8,210 nucleotides of DNA from an uncultured Gammaproteobacteria bacterium (GTDB taxonomy: Bacteria; Pseudomonadota; Gammaproteobacteria; Pseudomonadales; Azotimanducaceae_A): the NCBI GenBank assembly GCA_913041025.1, contig CAJWGQ010000126.1, forward strand, positions 1 through 8,210, given 5' to 3'. Below the pieces are notes generated by a model, which saw nothing but the letters and a program-made list of their open reading frames with translations, was not told the DNA's origin and made no database searches. The number at the start of each line of letters is the position of its first letter. The stretch's first letter is position 1. Made by a program: the position numbers and the translations under genes. This document shows, piece after piece, positions 1 to 6,228 of the stretch.

Positions 1-2
1 AG

Positions 3-263
3 CACAACGAAAGCCTAGTTGAGGCCGAACACCCGGTACTTGGTAAAATGCGTTACCCAAAACCGCCAGTGAATTTTGGCGCGTCGGACCCCTTCCCAGT
101 GCGGCACGCTCCATTTCTGGGTGACCATACTCGCGAGATCTTATCTGAACTTGGTGTTGATGAAGATAACATCCAGCGGTTGGAACTCCGGGACGAACAG
201 GACCGAAAGACTGTCGCGGCGATGCAGGCAGAACAACAACGTCTGGCAAAAGCCCGGGACTGA
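3..263 (+). CDS. CaiB/BaiF-type (family III) CoA-transferase, C-terminal end, partial
   Basis: The reading frame is open from the left edge to a TGA at 261-263, so only the last 86 residues are present. They read like the end of family III CoA-transferases (CaiB, BaiF, Frc, alpha-methylacyl-CoA racemase). There is an HPVLG segment, then RYPKPPVNF, a short proline-rich stretch, and APFLGDHTREILSELG followed by an acidic tail. In this family the APxLGxHTxEVLxELG block is the usual C-terminal signature. These enzymes move CoA between carboxylic acids, or epimerise acyl-CoAs, in the cytoplasm. The catalytic aspartate lies in the N-terminal half and is outside the window, so activity and substrate cannot be judged. 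The ATG at 48 is internal. The gene converges on the GPH symporter gene, 254 bp away, so it is probably a separate transcription unit. Confidence 0.85.
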   Translation, partial: HNESLVEAEHPVLGKMRYPKPPVNFGASDPFPVRHAPFLGDHTREILSELGVDEDNIQRLELRDEQDRKTVAAMQAEQQRLAKARD

Positions 264-384
264 GCTTGAAACCGAAACAGAGATTCTTCCGTTTCTTCCC
301 TAGAGAAGGTCACCTATGTCTTCCAAGGCACCCAAAATAGAGCTGGCTTAATTCCCTTTGATCAAGCAGGTACTGAGTTTAGCC

Positions 385-410
385 TTATAAAACTGGGGGA
401 TATTTTATAA
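385..410. repeat. 26-bp AT-rich inverted repeat between convergent genes
   Basis: TTATAAAA (385-392) and TTTTATAA (403-410) are perfect 8-nt inverted arms around a 10-nt spacer that contains a run of five G. It lies between the ends of the convergent CoA-transferase and GPH genes. The stem is entirely A/T and no T-run follows on either strand, so it is a poor intrinsic terminator. The right arm also makes TATAAT at 406-411, a perfect -10 hexamer, but no -35 element or plus-strand gene goes with it. The remainder of 264-517 shows no convincing gene or strong terminator. Role unknown. Confidence 0.4.
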
Positions 411-517
411 TCCGAGCTTGCATAGTGTCATTTGTTACTGATTTGAGTTCTCCTGCGTTTAACACTCTGTTTTGGCTTAGGCGTTCATCAGGATCAGTCG
501 CTAAGAGGCAGCTCTGT

Positions 518-1942
518 TTATTTATCAGCATCTATCGTCTCGCCTTCCAGATTCGATATATTTTGAGTATGGGCTGCCCTGCTCAACCGAAACGCCAACA
601 AACCCGCAATGGATACGCCATAAAAGGTTAACAACAAGATGGCGTATAACCAACCGAGATCACTTAGCACTACAGAGTCAACGTCGGTTGAGTTTGCTTC
701 CCTGGGAAAACTGACCGCAGACAGAATTAATCCGCCGATCCAGACACCCACGCCGGCCGACACCTTGGAAATAAATGACTCAACGGAAAATAATAGCCCC
801 TCCTCTCTTAAACCAGTCTCTACCGCCCTATGATCCGTCACGTCAGCCATCATCGATGCCAGCAGAGCGCTCGTCATAATAAACAGCATTACCTCAACGA
901 CGCCCACTCCAAGCATAAGAGGAAATAACAGCTCACTTTCGGAGGAAGGAAACAAGTCCATATTCCTGAGAAACACCGGGGCCGTGACGACAAGCGCTGA
1001 GACGACAGAAAGCAACAGATACACGCCCTTCTTTTCTCTTTGGCGCGTCAGAAGGGGCATCAAGGAAAAAGCTATCACGGCCGCTACTACTTGAGAGGCC
1101 ATCATCATGCTGAGCTGCTGAGTATCAAAATTCCAAAAAAACGACTGCATATAGGGCCAAAGTGAGTTGTAGGTGCCCGTCGCCACTGCGCCAAAAAGCC
1201 CACAAGCAAAAATCGCCATGAGATTTCGCTCTACCAGAGTTTTTCTCATCTGGATGAGCGAGTCCCTTACAGAACCCGGGTTGGATTTCGGCCTATTCAG
1301 TTCTGGGATGTACCTTTTCGTGGACAAAGCGGCAAAGCCCAGGCAAAGGAAAATCACTATCGCGGTGACACCACCGGCAGCCACATAACCCTCAGCTCTC
1401 ATGATGCCTGAGCCATCGGGATACTCTGGCGTGTCAGCAAGCCACCATCCATACATCAAGACAGAGACCAGACAACCAGAAAACCAGGCGCTAGCCACCC
1501 TCGTAGTCATGAGTTTTGTGCGCTCGTCATAATCCGATGTTAATTCAGGTAAAAGCGAATTGAATGGTATCCAATGCAATGTAATCGACAATCGAAGTAA
1601 AACAGTCACTACCAGCATATAGAAAAACAGACCAGTCTGACCCAAGTCGGGTACGTCCCAAAGGAGGAAATAAAGAATAGGAATAGGCAGCACACTGGAA
1701 AAAAGAAACGGATGACGCCGGCCAAGCCTGTGCGAAAAGCGATCCGACCAGCGACCTATTAATGGATCTGAGATCGCGTCCACGATCATTGAAATCATCA
1801 TCGCTAAACCAGCAAGCGATGGTTCAAGTCCTAAAACCTGGCTGTAATACAAAAGCAGAAAATAACCGACGCCATTGCTTATGATCCCCCCTTGCGCACC
1901 AGAGGACCCAAAGCTCATCCGCAATCTGTTTAAGCGTGACAC
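518..1942 (-). CDS. GPH-family cation:sugar symporter (MelB-like MFS)
   Basis: A 474-residue integral membrane protein with about 12 hydrophobic segments, the normal length for glycoside-pentoside-hexuronide:cation symporters, which import sugars or glycosides with Na+ or H+. The family signature is clear: DAISDPLIGRWSD (residues 55-67), then a basic loop RLGRRHPF (72-79). A later segment, WIPFNSLLPELTSDYDERT (124-142), matches the helix IV region. Asp55 and Asp59 fall where the cation-binding aspartates of Salmonella MelB lie. The MelB sugar-binding Asp19 and Asp124 correspond here to Gly19 and Trp124, so melibiose is not an expected substrate. The start is GTG at 1942-1940; the reading frame has a TAG eight codons upstream, and an internal ATG at 1918 would clip the conserved start. 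It is transcribed in the same direction as the GH3 gene, 309 bp downstream of it. The pairing suggests import of intact beta-glycosides. Substrate not determinable; annotation as sugar symporter is firm at family level. Confidence 0.88.
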   Translation of the reverse strand: MSRLNRLRMSFGSSGAQGGIISNGVGYFLLLYYSQVLGLEPSLAGLAMMISMIVDAISDPLIGRWSDRFSHRLGRRHPFLFSSVLPIPILYFLLWDVPDLGQTGLFFYMLVVTVLLRLSITLHWIPFNSLLPELTSDYDERTKLMTTRVASAWFSGCLVSVLMYGWWLADTPEYPDGSGIMRAEGYVAAGGVTAIVIFLCLGFAALSTKRYIPELNRPKSNPGSVRDSLIQMRKTLVERNLMAIFACGLFGAVATGTYNSLWPYMQSFFWNFDTQQLSMMMASQVVAAVIAFSLMPLLTRQREKKGVYLLLSVVSALVVTAPVFLRNMDLFPSSESELLFPLMLGVGVVEVMLFIMTSALLASMMADVTDHRAVETGLREEGLLFSVESFISKVSAGVGVWIGGLILSAVSFPREANSTDVDSVVLSDLGWLYAILLLTFYGVSIAGLLAFRLSRAAHTQNISNLEGETIDADK

Positions 1943-1965
1943 GTCAGCATCTTTTTCGTCTCCCT
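1930..1965 (-). promoter_or_regulatory. Ribosome-binding region of the GPH gene with an overlapping six-codon ORF
   Basis: On the minus strand AGGGAG (1965-1960) is the only good Shine-Dalgarno near the GPH start. It lies 17 nt from the GTG at 1942, which is long. It lies only 9 nt from an ATG at 1950-1948, which begins an out-of-frame six-codon ORF (Met-Leu-Thr-Cys-His-Ala) ending in TAA at 1932-1930. This short ORF overlaps the GPH start codon, so translation of GPH may depend on ribosomes reading it. A weak promoter-like pair (TTGGGT, 17 nt, TATAGG) also lies just upstream on the same strand. The arrangement is seen directly; the coupling is inference. Confidence 0.35.
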
Positions 1966-2251
1966 ATAAAACCCCGCCTTCCCGAACCCAAGACGGAATT
2001 CGTTCCTACTCCCCTCTCTGTAGACTAACAGACTGTAGAATTTAGTAATTGTTTTCCGGACTCATTTAATCAAACCTACCGTCAACGCGTCTAGGATCGC
2101 TATGGACTCAAATCCCCCTGGCTACAAAACCTGGATCTAAATCGAACGCCCTATCGGCGAGGCGTTCGTTCCAGAAAAACGAAAGTCGTCCTGTTAGCTA
2201 TCACAGGCTCAAGACATTTTAAAGGCAGTCTAGACAAGCCCCTCGCAGAGA
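1943..2251. other. 309-bp non-coding gap between the GH3 and GPH genes
   Basis: No plausible coding frame is seen on either strand. The gap holds a GC-rich inverted repeat (2143-2168, listed separately), a weaker CCTGT/ACAGG hairpin (2190-2207), and a 7-nt direct repeat CTGTAGA near 2018-2040. Its length is unusual for two genes of one operon and leaves room for a separate promoter for the GPH gene. No canonical -35/-10 pair stands out. The best candidate is TTGGGT-17-TATAGG directly in front of the GPH ribosome-binding site. Confidence 0.4.
2143..2168. repeat. 26-bp GC-rich inverted repeat, possible hairpin or operator
   Basis: CGAACGCC (2143-2150) and GGCGTTCG (2161-2168) are perfect 8-nt inverted arms with a 10-nt spacer. 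It lies 84 bp beyond the stop codon of the GH3 gene and about 200 bp before the GPH start. The stem is strong enough to form in RNA, but no U-run follows on the minus strand, so a classic intrinsic terminator is not supported. It could be an attenuating or mRNA-stabilising hairpin between the two genes, or a protein-binding site. Confidence 0.4.
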
Positions 2252-4702
2252 CTAGGTTTTGTCGGGTGTTTTAAGATAAAAGAGCCCTTTAATCGCGTCG
2301 AAAAATTTCCGATTGAGCAACGAGATTAATATCGAGACACTTCTAAAACCAAGCTTACCACCACTGAAAAGCACTAGAGAGCGCAGCGGCATATCGTTCG
2401 CCATTTCCTCAAACATTTTTTCTAGGGTGGGGTCGGCTGAATTAGTCCCCATTTGCTTTTTAAAGGACTTGGAGACCTGGTCCTTAACCAGGTTACCTAG
2501 GAAGGTTTCACCAATCTCTCCAAGCGATGAGTTCAAATGAAAGGGACGCGGGTTATCAGCACGCGGAACGGGCCTCCCAAGCATCGAAGAGAACGTCTGG
2601 TCATCGACCAGCAACTTCCCCTCGCTGATCTTAGGACGATCACTGTCGAGAAACGCCGTTGAGAACTCTTGCTCTGATTGGACCTGGATTGTTCTTTCCA
2701 AACGCGTGTCTCTGCTGGACGAGCCTACTTTGATTAAATAATCTCCAGGCTCCAGAACCCAGGCTCTTCTGTAGGAGTCAAAAACAGCAAGATGACTCAA
2801 GTCAATGGACAGCTTGACTCTCTGCCGCTCCCGAGGGGCCAAATGAACTTTAACAAACGCTTTAAGTTCGCTGACCGGCCGATAGACCTTGGAATCGATC
2901 ATGCTGACGTACACCTGGACAATCTCAGCTCCAAACACGTCTCCGGTATTGCGGACTTCCAAGTTTACTTCGAGTGAATCCTCGATCGTTAACAAGGTTT
3001 TGGATAGAAACAGGTTGCTGTATTCAAATTCGGTATAGCTCAACCCATGACCAAAGGGGTAAAGCACCTCTTTACTAGCCGAGTCGAAATAACGATAGCC
3101 GACGTACAGTCCCTCCCGATACTGGACCTGCCGGCCCGTGCCCGGGAACCAACTCTCGGATGGAATATCTTGCTGTTCGAGCGCAAAAGACTCTGCGAGT
3201 TTACCGCTGGGATTGGTCTTCCCAAACAGAATATCAGTGATCGCAGCGCCCCCGGCTTGACCTAACAGATACCCTTCCAAGATGGCGCGGGGTGCGTCTA
3301 CCCATGGCATCCTGATTGGCGCGCCATTTGTGAGAACGACAACCGAGTTCGGATTTTCTTTGCAGACTGCATTAATCAGAAGTTCCTGCTGACGAGGTAT
3401 GTCCAAGTGCTTTCGATCAAAACCCTCGGATTCATCGGTCGCAGGTAATCCGACAAACAACACGACGACATCAACCAACCCCGCCACATCGACCGCCTCT
3501 TGAATTAAATCCTGATCGAGCTCAGTTTTACCGGGCTCGTAGCCCTTCGCGTAGGTTACGCTGCCCTGCTCATCTAATTTTGAAGCAATACATTCAAAAG
3601 CGTTGTCGAGCGCGGTGGGGACCACCTGCGAGCTACCCGCACCCTGGTACCTAGTGTTCTTCGCAAAATCGCCGATCACCGCCATATTGACCGAGGGCTT
3701 CAACGGCAACTGCCGGTCTTTATTCTTCAGCAGGACCACACTCTCGCCAGCGGCCCGCTTAGCCAAGCTATGGTGTAGGCCCAAATTCAGCTCTATCTCG
3801 CGCTGGCGGACATCCGCGCCTTTGAGAATCAGTTCTATGTTTCGCTGAATGACCAAATCAAGATCGGACTCGGGCAGGTCGCCAGATTTTACCGCTGCCA
3901 GAACCAAGCGGTCGTTAACACCTCCGCTGGACGGCATCTCAAGGTCAAGACCCGCAGGTATCGATTTGACCCGATCATTGGTCGCGCCCCAATCTGTAAC
4001 AACCAGTCCCCGAAACCCCCACTCCTTTCTGAGTATTCGATTAAGTAAAAATTCGTCTTCCCCGCAGTAGACCCCGTTGACCCGGTTATAAGCTGACATA
4101 ACGGTCCAGGGTTGAGATTTCTTGACGGCTATCTCAAAACCTCTGAGATAGATTTCTCGCAGAGTCCGCTCATCTACTATGGCATCAACGAACATCCTTG
4201 CGCGCTCTTGATTGTTGACCGCGAAATGTTTGAGACTTGCACCCACTCCTTGAGACTGGATACCCTGAACGAGGCTGGCCGCCATCTCTCCAGTTAATAC
4301 TGGGTCCTCCGAAAAATACTCAAAGTTTCGGCCGCACAGCGGGTGTCTTTTGATATTCATGCCAGGGCCCAACAGCACAGACACGTTTTCTTTGACACAT
4401 TCTTTGCCCAAAGCGACTCCGATCTCATGCATCAATTCGACATTCCAGGAACACGCAAGAGCTGACGCAGTCGGAAAACAGGTTGCTGGAACACTCGCAT
4501 TAAGACCGACATGGTCTGCCTGACTATCCTGTTTGCGAAGACCGTGTGGACCATCGGTAACCATAATCGAGGGCAACTCGAGCCGATCCAGGGACTTTAA
4601 ATACCAAAAGTTCTTTCCAGAGCAGAAGGCCACCTTCTCCTTCAGACTCATCTCAGCCACGATTTGTACTGGCTGTTTGGACAGATTTACTTCCTGTGCC
4701 AT
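2252..4702 (-). CDS. Glycoside hydrolase family 3 beta-glucosidase, cytoplasmic
   Basis: An 816-residue GH3 enzyme, expected to release non-reducing-end beta-linked sugars (typically glucose) with retention of configuration. The N-terminal (beta/alpha)8 domain (about 1-300) shows DGPHG (50-54), GRNFEYFSEDP (124-134), KHFAVNNQE (158-166) and VVTDWG, where Asp237 is the expected nucleophile. The second domain (about 310-555) contains ESEGFDR; Glu426 is the likely acid/base by comparison with GH3 beta-glucosidases. A fibronectin III-like domain (about 575-670) follows, without an inserted PA14 domain. The last ~125 residues form an extension ending in a PLRSLVLFSGG segment (772-782) that some bacterial GH3 proteins share. 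There is no signal peptide, so the enzyme acts in the cytoplasm on imported glycosides. The start is ATG at 4702 with GAGG 5 nt upstream; the adjoining in-frame TTG at 4705 would add one residue. It is divergent from the MFS gene. Exact sugar and aglycone are not readable from sequence. Confidence 0.93.
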   Translation of the reverse strand: MAQEVNLSKQPVQIVAEMSLKEKVAFCSGKNFWYLKSLDRLELPSIMVTDGPHGLRKQDSQADHVGLNASVPATCFPTASALACSWNVELMHEIGVALGKECVKENVSVLLGPGMNIKRHPLCGRNFEYFSEDPVLTGEMAASLVQGIQSQGVGASLKHFAVNNQERARMFVDAIVDERTLREIYLRGFEIAVKKSQPWTVMSAYNRVNGVYCGEDEFLLNRILRKEWGFRGLVVTDWGATNDRVKSIPAGLDLEMPSSGGVNDRLVLAAVKSGDLPESDLDLVIQRNIELILKGADVRQREIELNLGLHHSLAKRAAGESVVLLKNKDRQLPLKPSVNMAVIGDFAKNTRYQGAGSSQVVPTALDNAFECIASKLDEQGSVTYAKGYEPGKTELDQDLIQEAVDVAGLVDVVVLFVGLPATDESEGFDRKHLDIPRQQELLINAVCKENPNSVVVLTNGAPIRMPWVDAPRAILEGYLLGQAGGAAITDILFGKTNPSGKLAESFALEQQDIPSESWFPGTGRQVQYREGLYVGYRYFDSASKEVLYPFGHGLSYTEFEYSNLFLSKTLLTIEDSLEVNLEVRNTGDVFGAEIVQVYVSMIDSKVYRPVSELKAFVKVHLAPRERQRVKLSIDLSHLAVFDSYRRAWVLEPGDYLIKVGSSSRDTRLERTIQVQSEQEFSTAFLDSDRPKISEGKLLVDDQTFSSMLGRPVPRADNPRPFHLNSSLGEIGETFLGNLVKDQVSKSFKKQMGTNSADPTLEKMFEEMANDMPLRSLVLFSGGKLGFRSVSILISLLNRKFFDAIKGLFYLKTPDKT

Positions 4703-4705
4703 CAA

Positions 4706-4732
4706 TTCCTCACTTCCTCACTTCCTCACTTC
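4706..4732 (-). repeat. 8-bp tandem repeat forming the Shine-Dalgarno region of the GH3 gene
   Basis: Three full copies plus 3 nt of a perfect 8-bp unit (TTCCTCAC on the plus strand, GTGAGGAA on the minus strand). It sits 3 nt before the GH3 ATG at 4702. Each copy carries a GAGG ribosome-binding core; the nearest is 5 nt from the ATG and the next ones are 8 and 16 nt further up. Each copy also holds a GTG that begins a three-codon ORF closed by TGA, the last of which overlaps the ATG. Repeats of this type can gain or lose copies by slippage, which would change leader length without touching the coding frame. Confidence 0.8.
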
Positions 4733-4733
4733 G

Positions 4734-4739
4734 AATATA
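4734..4739 (-). promoter_or_regulatory. Possible -10 element for the GH3 gene
   Basis: The minus strand reads TATATT directly upstream of the tandem repeat, five of six matches to the sigma-70 -10 consensus. Transcription would begin inside the repeat and give a leader of roughly 25 nt. No good -35 hexamer is found at the usual spacing, which would fit a promoter that needs an activator, but the assignment is weak. Confidence 0.25.
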
Positions 4740-4781
4740 AGCCAATTGAACAGGTAATTGACTCGGGCTTACCTTAATCCA

Positions 4782-4807
4782 ACCAAAATGAATTCACTAA
4801 TTTTGGT
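4782..4807. promoter_or_regulatory. 26-bp inverted repeat in the divergent region, probable operator
   Basis: ACCAAAAT (4782-4789) and ATTTTGGT (4800-4807) are perfect 8-nt inverted arms with a 10-nt spacer. It lies in the intergenic region between the divergent GH3 and MFS genes, about 80 bp from the GH3 start and 100 bp from the MFS start. Position and symmetry fit a binding site for a dimeric regulator of both units. The regulator is not in the window. A second, weaker imperfect symmetry (CAATT/AATTG, 4743-4760) lies nearer the GH3 gene. Confidence 0.5.
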
Positions 4808-4906
4808 CATTACACGACACAATCGCTCTACGCTAATCCATGGTAATACGCAACGTCAAACTAAAGCTAACAAGTGCTAGGATGGCCAAAACCTAGAGAA
4901 CACGGC

Positions 4907-6154
4907 ATGAAATCAGCTCAAGACGGATTACTTGTCAAACCGGATCCCAGATACGCCTGGGTCATGGTGTTTTGCGTCTTCACACTGAGCACACTCTCTT
5001 TCGGTGCCTTGGCGTCGGTGTCCGTTTTTCTCAAACCACTGTCTCTGGAATTTGGCTGGTCAAGGGGTGAAACCTCGCTTGGATATACAGTCATCTCCAT
5101 GTCTTCGGCAATATTCGGGATTTTTTGGGGAATCGTCGCCGATAAGTTTGGGACAAGGTGGTTTGGACTAGTCGCGGCTCTGGTAATGCCCGCCGTACTC
5201 TACCTCTTAAGCGAACAAGGCAGCGTGATCCATTTCTACGGTTTGTACTTTCTTTTTGGGGCTTTTGGCAATGCCTTAGTTTCAGCGCCGTTATTTGCCA
5301 ATGTGGCCTTTTGGTTTCAGAACAAACCGGGACTCGCGCTAGGGATCACCGCCGCCGGCGGCGCTTTTGGACAAGGCATCATGCCATATATTTGTGGCGT
5401 GATCGTAGAAGGCCAGGGCTGGGAAAGCGCTTACCAGACAGTCGCCCTAATCTATTTGATTGTCGGCATTCCTGTCGCACTGCTGATCCGAGAATCGCCC
5501 TTACGCGCGGCGACCTCAGACTCTGAGGCAGATACTTTGAGAACTACGACTCTTCCCGAGAAAGAAGTCATCATCTGGATCAGCTGTGCGATTATCTTTT
5601 GCTGCTTGTGCATGGCCGTGCCTATCGTTCACCTTGTTCCGCTACTCACAGATGACGGGTTTTCATTGGAATTTGCCACCAGCGTGCTCATGGTTTTGAT
5701 GTTCTGCGGGGTCGCTGGGCGTGTATTAGGCGGCAAGCTTTGTGACGTGATTGGCGCCCTACCCGCGTACCTTCTGATGTCGTTAGGGCAAACAATTTCG
5801 GTTTTTTGGTTCCCTCACCTCAGCGAGCCGGTTGCCCTCTATGCCTTAGCTGCTTTTTTCGGGTTTAGCTATTCCGGGGTGATGTCTTGTATTTTGGTCT
5901 GTACTCGGATGATGGTTTCGGCCTCGTTTGCAGCAAGAGCCATGAGTATTACTTCTTTTTTTGGGTGGTCCGGGATGGGTTTAGGTGGTTTCGTAGGTGG
6001 CTACTTTTTTGATCTTAACGGCGATTATTTTTGGGGTTTTGCCTTTGCTTCCATGATGGGGCTCATTAATCTTCTGATCTTGTTGAGCTTTCGTAATCGC
6101 ATCAACAGCTACGAGCAATCGATTGATCGCGATCCCATCGAGGCCTATCAATGA
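4907..6154 (+). CDS. MFS transporter, oxalate/formate antiporter or monocarboxylate type
   Basis: A 415-residue protein with about 12 hydrophobic segments, typical of the major facilitator superfamily. The start, DPRYAWVMVF and then SVFLKPLSLEFGWSRGETS (about 38-56), is characteristic of the OFA/MCT-like group. The helix 2-3 motif A is present as GIVADKFGTR (75-84), with a second-half counterpart GRVLGGKLCDVIG (271-283). The segment WFQNKPGLALGITAAGG (136-152) is also typical. Such proteins move small carboxylates or organic acids across the inner membrane by antiport or proton symport. The ATG at 4907 is preferred because it begins just before the conserved DPRYAW block; a GTG at 4874 would add 11 unconserved-looking residues. 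Both have weak ribosome-binding sites. The gene heads a plus-strand series with the sodium symporter 74 bp downstream, and may share a control region with the GH3 gene. The substrate is unknown. Confidence 0.85.
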   Translation: MKSAQDGLLVKPDPRYAWVMVFCVFTLSTLSFGALASVSVFLKPLSLEFGWSRGETSLGYTVISMSSAIFGIFWGIVADKFGTRWFGLVAALVMPAVLYLLSEQGSVIHFYGLYFLFGAFGNALVSAPLFANVAFWFQNKPGLALGITAAGGAFGQGIMPYICGVIVEGQGWESAYQTVALIYLIVGIPVALLIRESPLRAATSDSEADTLRTTTLPEKEVIIWISCAIIFCCLCMAVPIVHLVPLLTDDGFSLEFATSVLMVLMFCGVAGRVLGGKLCDVIGALPAYLLMSLGQTISVFWFPHLSEPVALYALAAFFGFSYSGVMSCILVCTRMMVSASFAARAMSITSFFGWSGMGLGGFVGGYFFDLNGDYFWGFAFASMMGLINLLILLSFRNRINSYEQSIDRDPIEAYQ

Positions 6155-6214
6155 GCCCTTACCAGTCTCAGAACTCGATACACCAGCGGCTTTTTGCATA
6201 CACATTAAGAGACT

Positions 6215-6228
6215 AAGAGGGATAGACT
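6215..6228 (+). promoter_or_regulatory. Shine-Dalgarno that supports a CTG start for the sodium symporter
   Basis: AAGAGGG (6215-6221) is followed by 7 nt and then CTG at 6229. An in-frame TAG at 6223-6225 bounds the frame on the left. No ATG, GTG or TTG occurs in frame between this stop and GTG 6358. The site therefore decides the start: the CTG is the only well-spaced codon that keeps the first membrane helix. Confidence 0.6.

Noticed and set aside
53..313. Minus-strand ORF of 86 codons over the CoA-transferase end
   Set aside because: It is antisense to a well-recognised CoA-transferase tail, is rich in Ser/Arg/Cys as shadows often are, and has no family resemblance.
503..514. Short AGAG/CTCT hairpin at the GPH stop as a terminator
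   Set aside because: The stem is only 4 bp and no U-run follows in the direction of GPH transcription.
425..631. Plus-strand ORF of 68 codons with an upstream TATAAT at 406-411
   Set aside because: It overlaps the GPH 3' end in antisense, has no good ribosome-binding site or -35 element, and its protein shows no recognisable pattern.
2190..2207. CCTGT/ACAGG hairpin after the GH3 gene
   Set aside because: A 5-bp stem with an 8-nt loop and no U-tract; expected by chance in a gap of this size.
4803..4837. Promoter for the MFS gene (TTGGTC with TACGCT or GCTAAT)
   Set aside because: Spacing and -10 matches are poor, so no promoter is called on the plus strand.
5158..5526. Plus-strand ORF of 122 codons inside the MFS gene
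   Set aside because: Arg-rich out-of-frame shadow of a conserved MFS sequence.
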